A stretch of DNA of 62,764 nt, taken from contig JAFLTV010000009.1 in the NCBI GenBank assembly GCA_022509105.1, forward strand, positions 1-62,764. Reading direction: 5' to 3'. Below the pieces are notes generated by a model. That model saw only the letters and a list, made by a program, of their open reading frames with translations, had not been told where the DNA came from and made no database searches. Shown one piece after another: positions 1-8,763 of the stretch. The position numbers were made by a program, and so were the translations under genes. This stretch comes from Muribaculaceae bacterium (lineage in GTDB: Bacteria > Bacteroidota > Bacteroidia > Bacteroidales > Muribaculaceae). Position 1 is the first letter of the stretch; the number at the start of each line of letters is the position of its first letter.

Positions 1-264
1 GTGAAAATGGGTTCAACATGGCAGATAAATCTTGGGGCGTCAAAGAGTTTCGGATTTCATTGGGAAGTATCCCTGGCATTAAATGACATTCTTAACACAG
101 CACGAAAAAACAGGTTTACAACTTACAGCGGCGCTATGAAAACCTATATGGAAAGAATTATAAATACAAGATCGGTTGAATTGAGTATTAGTTATAAATT
201 TAATTATGATAAATCCAAATATTCCGGTAAAGGTGCCGGAAATGAGGAAAAAATGAGATTCTAA
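1..264 (+). CDS. 3' end of an outer-membrane beta-barrel (TonB-receptor-like) protein, partial
   Basis: The reading frame is open from the first base, so the gene begins before the window; only the last 87 residues are visible. The tail shows alternating aromatic beta-strands (VELSISYKFNY) and then KSKYSGKGAGNEEKMRF, the usual C-terminus of Bacteroidetes OMP_b-brl_3 barrels, which sit in the outer membrane. The substrate cannot be told. A related barrel lies at 4578-6671, also followed by the short repeat described at 481-516, so the two may be products of a local duplication (inference). Confidence 0.75.
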   Translation: MKMGSTWQINLGASKSFGFHWEVSLALNDILNTARKNRFTTYSGAMKTYMERIINTRSVELSISYKFNYDKSKYSGKGAGNEEKMRF

Positions 265-589
265 AGTTATCATAGAATAAAAAATAAGTACGAAAAGAAC
301 ATTTTGTAGGTATAACATAATATGATATGATGAGTATGCAATGTGTTATTTCTCGATAAGCTATAATTTGCAATTGAGTCGTCAAAAACGTGGGACCAAT
401 AAATAAATAGATGTAAATGTAAATGCAGATCAATCTAAAACAGTTGGTAGGTAAGATAATTTATAGACTAATAATTCTAGAATCCGAAAGAAATGGCTAA
501 TTTCATCAATTCAAAAATCCGATCATAAAGGATAAATGGGAGTCAATATAGAATTGGGCATCTGAAGTCTTTCAAATCATATTGGCTTT
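265..589. other. Intergenic, AT-rich, no gene recognised
   Basis: Stretch of 325 bases between the barrel gene and the convergent toxin-antitoxin pair. I see no coding region beyond an 11-codon frame inside the repeat at 481-516, no clear terminator, and a small tgtaaa/tgtaaa microrepeat near 411-424. Confidence 0.5.
481..516 (+). repeat. Repeat copy A, holds a tiny MANFINSK frame
   Basis: About 36 bp beginning AATCCG, matching 6788-6823 with 5 mismatches. It contains ATG followed by codons for ANFINSK and then a stop after 11 codons. Two mismatches to copy B inside the frame are silent (TTC/TTT, AAT/AAC). Both copies lie downstream of an outer-membrane barrel gene. It could be a short peptide gene or the remnant of a duplicated gene start. 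Confidence 0.5.
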
Positions 590-907
590 TTATGCAGGAC
601 ATATCGTTATACAGGAAATCCCAAGTTTTTCTTCTATGTTGGCGATGCTCTTGAAACTTAGGTTTTCAGTGCCTGACAAAAGTCTGCTCACATATTGAGG
701 ACTTACATTCAACTTGTGAGCAAGGTCGGCACGTTTCATTTTATGTTCCTGCATATATCCCATCAGGGTAGTTGCAAGCTGGCGTGACCAACGCAACCAA
801 CTTTCATTCTCTTTTCTCCATTTCACATCTTCCATGAATTGGGATGGTGTCTCACTCTTATGTGATTCTAAAAAATCTATTGCCTTGCTTGCCATATTAA
901 TCTTCAT
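590..907 (-). CDS. XRE-family helix-turn-helix protein, antitoxin-like
   Basis: 105 residues. A helix-turn-helix fills the C-terminal half (about residues 55-98: MKRADLAHKLNVSPQYVSRLLSG), the fold of Cro/CI and HigA-type antitoxins that bind their own promoter. It overlaps the 3' end of the upstream 183-aa gene by 11 bases, so the two are co-transcribed from the promoter near 1470. A second possible start (MASKAIDF, 895) would reduce the overlap to 2 bases. The antitoxin role is inferred from the pairing and the small size; it could also be an ordinary autoregulator. Confidence 0.7.
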   Translation of the reverse strand: MKINMASKAIDFLESHKSETPSQFMEDVKWRKENESWLRWSRQLATTLMGYMQEHKMKRADLAHKLNVSPQYVSRLLSGTENLSFKSIANIEEKLGISCITICPA

Positions 908-1448
908 TTGTTAATTCTACAAAACTGTCCCTGTCAAATACTCCATTTGCCTTCAGATAGTTCTTTAGACGGTTTAATTTTTCAAGCTGAATCATTGTAT
1001 GTTCCCGATCCTGCATTGTGGGAGTAAGTTTAATTGCACCACCTGTAACCACATAAACATTCGGTTCAAGGCGAATTGCATATATCCTTAACCAGCTTGC
1101 ATGTCTGTTCCTTTCCCAGTTCCTTGCTTTTTCCCGACTCAACTCTCGGTTTACGGTATCTGACATTGCAAGAGGCGTGAAAAGTTCATCAAGATTCTCG
1201 GTGTAAGGAAATTCCAGCACTAATTCCTGGAGGACATCAGCATCTTCAAAGGTGTCATTGACAGCTTCATCAATTCTTTCTATATGGAAATATTCTTTAA
1301 GGTCTTCCATGTTTTCCATAAAGAAGTCAAACAGGTATTCACCGTTTGTCCAGTCTCTGAATAACTGTGTCAGCTCATCAGTTGCTTTGTCCGTTTCTTT
1401 GACTGCCCAAAGATGGTCATAGCCTTCGATTATCCTTACAAATTTCAT
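897..1448 (-). CDS. Hypothetical protein paired with the XRE regulator, possible toxin
   Basis: 183 residues from the start chosen here (MKFVRII, 1448). An upstream ATG at 1472 lies inside the predicted -7 box (1470-1477), so it is unlikely to be used. The protein is acidic and helical at the N-terminus. The C-terminal part (SWLRIYAIRLEPNVYVVTGGAIKL, then a helical region) resembles a family seen beside XRE genes in Bacteroides and reminds me of RelE/HigB-type folds. I recognise the pairing rather than a defined catalytic motif, so the toxin label is an inference. Confidence 0.55.
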   Translation of the reverse strand: MKFVRIIEGYDHLWAVKETDKATDELTQLFRDWTNGEYLFDFFMENMEDLKEYFHIERIDEAVNDTFEDADVLQELVLEFPYTENLDELFTPLAMSDTVNRELSREKARNWERNRHASWLRIYAIRLEPNVYVVTGGAIKLTPTMQDREHTMIQLEKLNRLKNYLKANGVFDRDSFVELTNED

Positions 1449-1469
1449 CTCATAGTTATTAATGGAATA

Positions 1470-1477
1470 CAAAGTTA
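1470..1477 (-). promoter_or_regulatory. -7 box for the XRE/toxin pair
   Basis: On the minus strand this reads TAACTTTG, a match to the Bacteroidetes TAnnTTTG -7 element. An AGTTGC sequence about 20 bases upstream could serve as the -33 TTG element. It lies 21 bases before the ATG at 1448 and supports that start. Confidence 0.5.
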
Positions 1478-1609
1478 TAAAATAACAACGACTTTTGCAA
1501 CTTATAGGTTTAGTTGTATAATATAATTATAGACTGAGTTGTAGATTTCTTTATACCTGAAAATAAAGTAAGACTCAAATAATTCCTAAGTGTTTAATGA
1601 ATCACAATG

Positions 1610-2296
1610 TCAGATGGATACAGATAATTTATATCCGATTCCTCTGATATTTAATAGTTGCAAATTTTTAGATTTTTCAAGGTGTTTCCTTAGCTTGTAA
1701 ACGAACCCATGTAACCTGTTCAGATTATTATAATCATCGTTTTGCCAGATACGGAACATCAGAGTCTTTGCTTCGACAACTTCATTAGGATGACTAAACA
1801 TTTCATACAGAATAACCGCTTCAATGTGAGACAACTCAACTTTATAATCTACAAACGTGAGTTTTTGGGAGGCAAAATCTAAATTTGCATCTCCGAGATT
1901 AATAATTTCATCCTCCGATTTGTTATCGGTAAATCTTTTCAGTAACGCCTTGATTCGAACAACAAGTTCCAGTATTTGAAATGGTTTTCTAATATAATCA
2001 TTTGCCCCTAACTCAAACCCTTTGACAACATCTTCCAGAGAAGTACGGGCAGTAAGAAAAAGCACCGGAATTGATGGAGCTTTAAGTCTGATCTGACGCA
2101 CCATTTCAAAACCATCCATTTTAGGCATCATCACATCGGCAATAATTATATCAGGCTGGAATTCCTGAAAGGATCTTAACCCCGAATCCCCGTTCGAAGC
2201 TGTCGCAACTTCAAACCCTTCTCTCTTCAAGGCTTCTTGTATGATGAATGAAAGTGTTGAATCATCTTCTACAAGCAAAATCTTATCTTTGTTCAT
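1610..2296 (-). CDS. rprY: OmpR/PhoB-family response regulator (RprY-like)
   Basis: 228 residues. The N-terminal receiver domain (about 1-120) has the acidic pocket ED at 10-11, the phosphoacceptor Asp54 in IIADVMMP, and the conserved Lys in IRKPF. The C-terminal winged helix (about 130-228) ends in the LHGFVYKLRKHLE and IRGIGYKL segments typical of OmpR-type DNA-binding domains. It is encoded just after the sensor kinase with a 14-base overlap, so the two form a two-component pair like RprX/RprY of Bacteroides. Likely binding sites are the direct repeats at 3647-3688. Confidence 0.85.
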   Translation of the reverse strand: MNKDKILLVEDDSTLSFIIQEALKREGFEVATASNGDSGLRSFQEFQPDIIIADVMMPKMDGFEMVRQIRLKAPSIPVLFLTARTSLEDVVKGFELGANDYIRKPFQILELVVRIKALLKRFTDNKSEDEIINLGDANLDFASQKLTFVDYKVELSHIEAVILYEMFSHPNEVVEAKTLMFRIWQNDDYNNLNRLHGFVYKLRKHLEKSKNLQLLNIRGIGYKLSVSI

Positions 2297-3608
2297 AATT
2301 TTTGAAATTAATTGTAAAAGAAGTTCCTTTACCCGGCTGGCTATTTACACTTATTTGCCACCCATGTAATTGTACAATTTGTTTGACATAAAATAACCCC
2401 AGACCATATCCTCCTACTTCATATAGGTCTCCGGAAGTAACCCGATAGAATTTATCATAAATATATGGTATATTTTCCTTTTTTATTCCTATTCCATTAT
2501 CTGAAACAGTGATTGAATTTGAATTTGCTGTCAGAGTAATTTCTACCATTTCTCCTGAATATTTTACTGAATTATCCAGAAGGTTACTTAAAATGTTTGC
2601 GAAATGAAGCGTATCAGCTTTGACGGTCAATTTCTCCGGAATATTTAACTTTATGTTTATCTGTTTATCACTTTTCAACTTTATCATATCCGAAATTTCT
2701 TCAACCAATGGTTTGAGTTCAAAATTTTCCGGGTTTAATTTTATAGATTTGAAACGTTCCATACTCATGGATAGAATGTTCTCTATCATACCTGAAAGAT
2801 AATTCAATCGTTGGAGAATAATTTTAAGGAACTGTTTGTTTCTCGTTTCATCTGTCGGATCATAATATCTTAAAAGTGAATCAGCAGCGGAATAAGCGAC
2901 AGCAACCGGAGTTTTTAGCTCATGGGTCATATTATGTGTGAAATCATCTTTCATCTGCTCGATCGTACGCAGTTTGCTAACCCAATTCAAAAGATACCAG
3001 ATAAGAAAAATCATGATCAGCAATATTGCCGATGAAGTAATGATAATACCAGACATCTGGTTTAAAATATGACTGTTTAAAGGAGAGATATACGCTTTTA
3101 AAATTGGTTCTCTCTCTTCAGAAATTGCAAAATCGATTGACCAAAGATTTTTATATCCACTCTCAGAGTAATTCCCAACAGGTTTTATAGTGGCCACCTC
3201 AGGATTTAATCCGATGCTACTAAGCTCTTTTCTAAATAAACTGTCAAGCACCATATAACTTCTTGGAGGGAAAAGTGTATCCAATTGCTCTGTCAAATGA
3301 AAATATGAACTCATGGTCTGTCCGATATTTTCCATAATATTCGGATAATCATAACTTCCCTCTTCATTTTTTGTACCCTCTACCAAAAGACTCATTCTGA
3401 TAAAAGAATCATCTTTCCCGTATTTGTCAGAACTGTTCATGCGATTTATTATTTCCAGGATGTCGGCTCTTCTGACACATTCCGAAACAGTCTGTAAAGT
3501 CTGCTCTTTTAATGAGTCATATAGTCTGTGTAGATAAAATATATTACCGGTTATCAGGGCTGCAAGACAACCAAGGGAAACAATCATTATTATCCGGAAT
3601 CTTTTCAT
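2283..3608 (-). CDS. rprX: Membrane sensor histidine kinase (RprX-like)
   Basis: 441 residues. Membrane segments at about 4-26 and 185-207 frame a periplasmic sensor region of about 160 residues. The HisKA domain carries the phosphorylated His229 in THNMTHELKTP. The ATPase domain follows with N-box NLLDNSVKYS, G1 VSDNGIGI and G2 GGYGLGLFYVK. It phosphorylates the regulator encoded directly downstream. The signal is unknown. Divergent from a lipoprotein and outer-membrane barrel gene, which suggests control of the cell envelope (inference). Confidence 0.85.
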   Translation of the reverse strand: MKRFRIIMIVSLGCLAALITGNIFYLHRLYDSLKEQTLQTVSECVRRADILEIINRMNSSDKYGKDDSFIRMSLLVEGTKNEEGSYDYPNIMENIGQTMSSYFHLTEQLDTLFPPRSYMVLDSLFRKELSSIGLNPEVATIKPVGNYSESGYKNLWSIDFAISEEREPILKAYISPLNSHILNQMSGIIITSSAILLIMIFLIWYLLNWVSKLRTIEQMKDDFTHNMTHELKTPVAVAYSAADSLLRYYDPTDETRNKQFLKIILQRLNYLSGMIENILSMSMERFKSIKLNPENFELKPLVEEISDMIKLKSDKQINIKLNIPEKLTVKADTLHFANILSNLLDNSVKYSGEMVEITLTANSNSITVSDNGIGIKKENIPYIYDKFYRVTSGDLYEVGGYGLGLFYVKQIVQLHGWQISVNSQPGKGTSFTINFKNYEQR

Positions 3609-3609
3609 G

Positions 3610-3717
3610 TCACAAATTTAAGGATTATCTTATAAAATTATTCCCGAACTAAGACTAACTAAGACTAAAGGAGGTTCAACTAAGACTATTGAATTGAAAC
3701 ACATCTTAAATTTGTGA
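3610..3717. promoter_or_regulatory. Divergent promoter region with mirrored -7 boxes and three direct repeats
   Basis: A 13-bp inverted repeat (TCACAAATTTAAG at 3610-3622, its complement at 3705-3717) places a TAAATTTG -7 box facing each way: 3613-3620 for the kinase operon and 3707-3714 for the lipoprotein gene. Between them AACTAAGACTA occurs three times, at 3647-3657, 3657-3667 and 3678-3688, with steps of 10 and 21 bp, so all copies face the same side of the helix. This spacing fits an OmpR-type regulator, most simply the adjacent RprY-like protein. Confidence 0.6.
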
Positions 3718-3739
3718 TGTAAACAAAAAATGTAGTTTC

Positions 3740-4492
3740 ATGAATAAAATAAAACTGTTGTACTTATTTTTTATAGCTGTAACTTTCCTTGTAACGGGTT
3801 GCTCATCTTCAAGAAATTTGATTTTCGCAGACCGTGAATGGCATATAAGCAGTCATTACGGACAGATTATTGACAAAGACACAACTTTCAGATTTACATT
3901 CGGCAACGTTCTGATTCCCGATCCATTGGTGATTGTATCATCTAAAGATTCATTGGCCAAATATCCCGGAATGGATAAATTTCTTGGAGACATACTGGCA
4001 ACAGCAAACATAGACAATTCGGAAATACTGTTTTATGCACCGGAGATGCAATCATTGTTTATAAAGCTAAATTCCGAAATGCCTCCATTAAGACCCTCTT
4101 CGATTTCATCTCCTTTAAGTGATGACAAACCTTATACCATGTGGATCTATGAAGGAGATATAGAGCGATGGAACCGAAAGCCGGAGGAGATGTACACATA
4201 TACCTATTTCAACAAAAAGAAAAAGCAGCTTCTGATAGTTGATTGCTACGACTACGGAGACACGCCCATAGCTCAGATTACAATATTTCAGAACCGTAAT
4301 AAACTTACTGATAAAATGAGTCTTCCTGCCCCGGGAATCCGATCATCATTTAATTTAAGACCGGACTATAGAAAATATATGGAGTATATAGAACCCATTT
4401 CCAACAGAATAGAAACAAGGCGAGCTACGGCTATTGGGAATTATAAAATAGGCCGGGAACAAAAATTAAGAAAGAAATTAAAATCAAAATAA
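3740..4492 (+). CDS. Hypothetical lipoprotein
   Basis: 250 residues with a lipoprotein signal (hydrophobic stretch, then LVTGCSSS with lipobox Cys near residue 21). The body is hydrophilic, mixed alpha/beta in appearance, with a very basic C-terminus (KIGREQKLRKKLKSK). I recognise no family. It is the first gene of a likely two-gene operon with the barrel gene 85 bases downstream and is divergent from the RprX/RprY-like pair, so it is a candidate target of that system. Confidence 0.65.
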   Translation: MNKIKLLYLFFIAVTFLVTGCSSSRNLIFADREWHISSHYGQIIDKDTTFRFTFGNVLIPDPLVIVSSKDSLAKYPGMDKFLGDILATANIDNSEILFYAPEMQSLFIKLNSEMPPLRPSSISSPLSDDKPYTMWIYEGDIERWNRKPEEMYTYTYFNKKKKQLLIVDCYDYGDTPIAQITIFQNRNKLTDKMSLPAPGIRSSFNLRPDYRKYMEYIEPISNRIETRRATAIGNYKIGREQKLRKKLKSK

Positions 4493-4577
4493 TAAAATTG
4501 ATTTAAAATTTCCTTTTTAATACTTGGAATAAACTTTGTTTAAGTCTAAAGAGATTTTTATTAATCAACTTTGCTGC

Positions 4578-6671
4578 ATGAAAAATAAATATCTTATAAC
4601 ACTTCTTTTTTCTTTAATATCTTTGTCAGCTTTTTCTCAAGAGGAAAGTTCAGATAGCATTGATGTCAAACAATTAAATGAAATTGTTATCGAAGCTCCG
4701 AAAGTAATCAGAAAAGCTGATATGGATGTTTATTATCCTTCGAAAAGTGCTGTTGACAATTCCAAAAACGGCATGCAACTGATTACTAATCTTATGATTC
4801 CCTCTATGTTTGTCAACGATGCATTGGGTTCTATAACTGCAACCGGTCAATCAGTTCAGGTTCGCATCAATGGAAGGCAAGCGACTATTGACCAAGTCAG
4901 AGCCCTGCTTCCCGAAACGATCAAGAAGGTAGAATGGATGGAAAACCCGAGTCTTATTTACAATGGAGCCAATTATGTATTGAATGTAATTGTGACCAAT
5001 CCTTCTCTTGGCGGATCATTAATGCTTAGGGCAATGCCGGCACTAAACGCAAAATTCGGTAATTATAACGGAAATATAAAATTAAACAACGGAAGGTCGC
5101 AATGGGAAATCGGTCTGCAATACAATCCTGCATATAATGTAAAGATTCATAGAGATTATTATGAACTTTTCACTTTCCCTGACGGCCGGTCACTAACAAG
5201 GACAGAGAAACCGTTGGGAGGTCATTTTGATGATTCAACCGGGGCAGCCCATATTTCCTATAATTATGTGAAACCAGACACGACAATTTTTGTGGTCGAT
5301 TTCAATTTCCATCACACCTTTCCAAGCTCTACTGAATATCTCGGGCTCCTATCCGTAAGTGACATTGAAGAACAAATACGGCTAAAAGATGCAACAGGCT
5401 CAGATGGATACACACCATCTCTCTCCATGTATCTTCAACAACATTTCCGTAGAAACCAGACTCTTGTGGTTGACTTTCAAGCTTCCTATTATTCAGGAAG
5501 ATCATGGTCGGAATATATAGAGGAACCTTTTACGGATTATTTACCTTCAGAAAAATTAACCGACATTTATACCAATATCAAAGACAGAAACCAGCTTTAT
5601 TCAATTGAAGCCGATTATATCAAGAAATGGGGTAACGGAAAATTCAGTGCGGGAGCGTCTTACACTGCAAACCGCAACCGTTCTCAATATGAGAATCTTG
5701 ATGACCGGATTTTCCATCAGCGACAGGATAAAGTCTTTTTTTTCGCAGAATATTTTCATCGCTTCGGCAGATGGACAGCCACAGCCGGGATGGGTCTTCA
5801 ATACACCGATTTCCTGTTTAAAGAAACTAATCAAGGAAACCATTCATGGAGTCCCAGACCCCAGGCCACAATTACTTATTCTTTGAATCAGAACCATAAT
5901 TTCAGATTAAGTTTCACATCCTGGCAATCCGCCCCCTCTCTTGCCGAGACAAATATCGTGCCTCAACAAATCGACGGATTTCAATGGAGAGTCGGCAATC
6001 AGGATCTCAAAACTTCAAGCTCCTATATGTTGACCTTCATGTATGGTTTCAATTTCCCTAAGGTTTCCGGTTCTTTTGGGATTCGGGCCTACACTTCACC
6101 CGATGCAATTACACCTCTTTTATATTGGGATAATGATAAACTCATCACAACTTATGAGAATAGTTCGGGCGGACTTCAAAACCTTTCCTTCTTCCTTGCT
6201 CCGAGAGTCGATATTGTAAAAGACTGGCTGATGTTGAGTGCTTATATCCAATATCGTATGGAACACATGCGAGGCACCGGTTATAACCTGCGACACAATG
6301 CTTGGAGCGGTCAGGGAATATTGGCTTTACACCATTGGGGATTTGTTCTGAGCGCTCAATATAGGTATGCCCAACGAGACCTTTGGGGTGAAAAAATTTC
6401 CTGGGGAGAGGACTTCAACATAATTGAACTTCAATATAACTGGAATAAGTGGCAGTTCGGAATAGGTTGCATAATGCCTTTTGGCAAATACGACCGAGGA
6501 AGCAAATCTCTGAGCAAATGGTATAAAAACGAGCAACACACTCGCATGGATATGAGAATGCCTTACATTCAGATAAGCTATAACCTCCAATGGGGACGTC
6601 AGAAACGCGGTGTGCAAAAACTTATAAATTCTGATGCCAATGTTGATAAATCAACCACAGGAGGAAGATAA
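4578..6671 (+). CDS. Outer-membrane beta-barrel protein with TonB-type plug
   Basis: 697 residues from the start used here (MKNKYLITLLFSLISLSAFSQ, a clean signal peptide). An in-frame ATG at 4536 would add 14 residues ahead of the signal and is less likely. After LNEIVIEAPK comes a plug-like region (VQVRINGRQATIDQVRALLP, then VEWMENPSLIYNG) and then long alternating beta-strands, as in the OMP_b-brl_3 family. It lacks the usual N-terminal carboxypeptidase-regulatory-like domain. It sits in the outer membrane, substrate unknown. Confidence 0.75.
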   Translation: MKNKYLITLLFSLISLSAFSQEESSDSIDVKQLNEIVIEAPKVIRKADMDVYYPSKSAVDNSKNGMQLITNLMIPSMFVNDALGSITATGQSVQVRINGRQATIDQVRALLPETIKKVEWMENPSLIYNGANYVLNVIVTNPSLGGSLMLRAMPALNAKFGNYNGNIKLNNGRSQWEIGLQYNPAYNVKIHRDYYELFTFPDGRSLTRTEKPLGGHFDDSTGAAHISYNYVKPDTTIFVVDFNFHHTFPSSTEYLGLLSVSDIEEQIRLKDATGSDGYTPSLSMYLQQHFRRNQTLVVDFQASYYSGRSWSEYIEEPFTDYLPSEKLTDIYTNIKDRNQLYSIEADYIKKWGNGKFSAGASYTANRNRSQYENLDDRIFHQRQDKVFFFAEYFHRFGRWTATAGMGLQYTDFLFKETNQGNHSWSPRPQATITYSLNQNHNFRLSFTSWQSAPSLAETNIVPQQIDGFQWRVGNQDLKTSSSYMLTFMYGFNFPKVSGSFGIRAYTSPDAITPLLYWDNDKLITTYENSSGGLQNLSFFLAPRVDIVKDWLMLSAYIQYRMEHMRGTGYNLRHNAWSGQGILALHHWGFVLSAQYRYAQRDLWGEKISWGEDFNIIELQYNWNKWQFGIGCIMPFGKYDRGSKSLSKWYKNEQHTRMDMRMPYIQISYNLQWGRQKRGVQKLINSDANVDKSTTGGR

Positions 6672-6711
6672 CATTATCGACATATCAACGTTTTCTCACA
6701 CTTTCTTAAAG

Positions 6712-6749
6712 TTGCTTTGCCTCTTAATTTAGGAGGCAAGGCAATTTTT
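6712..6749 (+). terminator. Rho-independent terminator
   Basis: Stem TTGCTTTGCCTC (6712-6723) pairs with GAGGCAAGGCAA (6733-6744) with a single G-T wobble. The loop is 9 bases and a run of five T follows. It ends the lipoprotein/barrel operon. Confidence 0.85.
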
Positions 6750-6787
6750 AATAAAAAAATAATTTAAGAGAGGTTTCAGTTGTGAAA

Positions 6788-6823
6788 AATCCGGATAAAA
6801 TGGCTAATTTTATCAACTCAAAA
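6788..6823 (+). repeat. Repeat copy B, holds a tiny MANFINSK frame
   Basis: Partner of 481-516. The frame starts ATG GCT AAT and encodes MANFINSKLSENRV before a stop. It lies about 115 bases after the barrel gene and just past its terminator. Confidence 0.5.
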
Positions 6824-6902
6824 TTATCTGAAAATAGAGTTTAACAAAATCGATAAAAGAAAATAATAAAAATAAATCTTTAATAATCCCATCTCCTGAT
6901 TT

Positions 6903-7214
6903 ATGTCAAATTTCTTAGAAAAAATATATAGGGAAAAAGAAGAGGTGAATAAAATCGCTCAATTGCCGGCATATAGAAAATTGAAATATTTAGCTTTATT
7001 CTTTGGTATAGTTTGTTTTGCCTTATTCATAATTATGCTGATCTGGTTCGAAACTCTTTCCTGGAATGCAATTCTTATAATGAGAGGGAGTGCAGGGTTA
7101 TTTGCCATCTTTTTTGTTATTACTATAGCAATTTATCTCTTTAGAATTAATACGGCTTATAATAAACAGAGGTTTAATAAAAATAAAGATAACAGACCGT
7201 ATGAAAAAGATTAA
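6903..7214 (+). CDS. Small two-helix membrane protein, hypothetical
   Basis: 103 residues. A cytoplasmic amphipathic N-terminus is followed by two membrane helices (about 28-49 and 58-80) and a basic tail (NKQRFNKNKDNR). No family recognised. The last 14 bases overlap the start of the next gene, so the two are translationally coupled. Confidence 0.6.
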   Translation: MSNFLEKIYREKEEVNKIAQLPAYRKLKYLALFFGIVCFALFIIMLIWFETLSWNAILIMRGSAGLFAIFFVITIAIYLFRINTAYNKQRFNKNKDNRPYEKD

Positions 7215-7713
7215 ATATTTGATATTGTGTTTAATCGTCATTTTAACCGGTGTTTCATCATGTAATAAGAATGATATGAATCCTGTATATATTCCTTTAC
7301 CGGTTATAGAAACCTTTAAACCGGTGATGAAAGAAATCCATTTCTCTGAAATTCAGGATTTGACACCCTATAAACAACAAGTTTTTATAGTAAATTCAAT
7401 AACCGAGCTTCCCGATGACGAAATATTCGGCAACGAAGAATTCCTTGATAAGGATATCGATTTCTCACAATATTCTTTGATTATTTTTTATGATTTGCAG
7501 TTTGGTAAAATAATATCGAGCAAATATAGATGGGGATATGCCTCTGACTTGGAGCAATATCAGGTTTCTACAAGTTATGAAATAGAAAAAGGATCAGAAA
7601 ATGATGGGAAAGTTGAGTTGGCAACTTACAGCAGAGGAGCAATCTTGGTGGATCATATCCCCTCCTCCTCCGATATTCAACAGATAATTAGCCTCAACTG
7701 GCTCTCCCCCTAA
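7201..7713 (+). CDS. Hypothetical lipoprotein
   Basis: 170 residues with signal peptide and lipobox (LTGVSSCNKND, Cys21). The mature part looks like a single small domain (IHFSEIQDLTPYKQQVFIVNS, later YSLIIFYDLQFGKI). It overlaps the upstream two-helix gene by 14 bases. Function unknown. Confidence 0.6.
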   Translation: MKKIKYLILCLIVILTGVSSCNKNDMNPVYIPLPVIETFKPVMKEIHFSEIQDLTPYKQQVFIVNSITELPDDEIFGNEEFLDKDIDFSQYSLIIFYDLQFGKIISSKYRWGYASDLEQYQVSTSYEIEKGSENDGKVELATYSRGAILVDHIPSSSDIQQIISLNWLSP

Positions 7714-7790
7714 TAGATTCAAATACAGGAAAGATTTTTATTGTCTATTAAATCTATTAATTCCCTGATAATAATTTCTAAAAGGATACT

Positions 7791-7828
7791 ACCAATAATC
7801 TCTAAGGCCGTGAAATTAATTGGTTTTT
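7791..7828 (+). terminator. Possible terminator between convergent genes
   Basis: ACCAATAAT (7791-7799) can pair with ATTAATTGGT (7815-7824) with one bulge, then TTTTT. The loop is long (15 bases), so the call is weak. It would end the plus-strand pair just before the stop of the convergent activase gene. Confidence 0.35.
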
Positions 7829-8735
7829 AGGCGCCGAGGGATACTTGCAGGCCTTTGGATTCTAATTCTTCTTTCCATTTTTCGATAACTTCCGGCGTGG
7901 GAGCTGTCATTTTATAATTGTCGGGATTATAAACCGAACCGATTCTTTCATGTTTCCCTTTGCCGATATCGTGATATGAAAGCAGATCAACTCTTTCAGG
8001 AAGCCTGTCCAGAGATGACAGGAATCTTGATGTAGACTCTCTGTTTATTTCATCAGCATTTACTCCCGAAATCAATGGAATACGAATATAATATGGATGG
8101 TTAAGGCTCGAAATAAACTTAATGTTTTCCAGAATCACCTCATTTGAAACCCCTGTGAATTTTTTATGGATTTCTGAATCCATACTTTTTAAATCAACAA
8201 GAAAAACCTCACATTCCGGGGCCACTTTCGCCACTACCTCTCTCGGCGCAAAAAGCGTCGTGTCTAATGCCCGATGAAAACCTTTCTCACCTAAAATTCT
8301 TAATAAATTCAGGGTAAATTCAGGATGCATCAAGGGTTCACCTCCGCTTATGGTCACTCCCCCTTTGCCATGCTCCATTATGCTTCTCTCTTTTTCAATT
8401 TCCTGCAGAAGGTCATCAAGATTCCATTGTCTGCCACAAATTTCAAGAGCCATGGAGGGACATTCCTCTGCACATTTACCACATTTAAGACATTTATTAC
8501 CTGTGGATGTCAATCCTTCAGGAGTGAGTTGCAAGGCTTCATTCTCACATGTAGAAATGCAGATTCCGCATCCGATACATTTGTTTTTCTTATAAAGCCT
8601 TTGAGGTGAAGGCTGCCAGCTCTCCGGATTATGACACCATACACACCGAAGAGGGCAACCCTTTAAGAAAATAGTGGTCCGGATTCCCGGACCATCATGG
8701 ATGGCATATCTCTTGATATCGAATATAAAAGCCAT
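7827..8735 (-). CDS. hypE: Glycyl-radical-enzyme activase (radical SAM), HypE-like
   Basis: 302 residues, cytosolic. The radical SAM motif CPLRCVWC (Cys27, Cys31, Cys34) binds the catalytic 4Fe-4S cluster. Two ferredoxin-type sets follow (Cys53/56/59/63 and Cys82/85/88/92), as in activases of non-PFL glycyl radical enzymes, and the SAM-binding GGEP is at 131-134. It makes the 5'-deoxyadenosyl radical that abstracts hydrogen from the glycine of its partner. The only glycyl radical enzyme in the window is two genes upstream in the same operon, so that is the partner; the GH97 gene between them is an unusual insertion. Confidence 0.9.
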   Translation of the reverse strand: MAFIFDIKRYAIHDGPGIRTTIFLKGCPLRCVWCHNPESWQPSPQRLYKKNKCIGCGICISTCENEALQLTPEGLTSTGNKCLKCGKCAEECPSMALEICGRQWNLDDLLQEIEKERSIMEHGKGGVTISGGEPLMHPEFTLNLLRILGEKGFHRALDTTLFAPREVVAKVAPECEVFLVDLKSMDSEIHKKFTGVSNEVILENIKFISSLNHPYYIRIPLISGVNADEINRESTSRFLSSLDRLPERVDLLSYHDIGKGKHERIGSVYNPDNYKMTAPTPEVIEKWKEELESKGLQVSLGA

Positions 8736-8763
8736 AAAAAGCGTCGGCTTTCGTTCCTGATTC

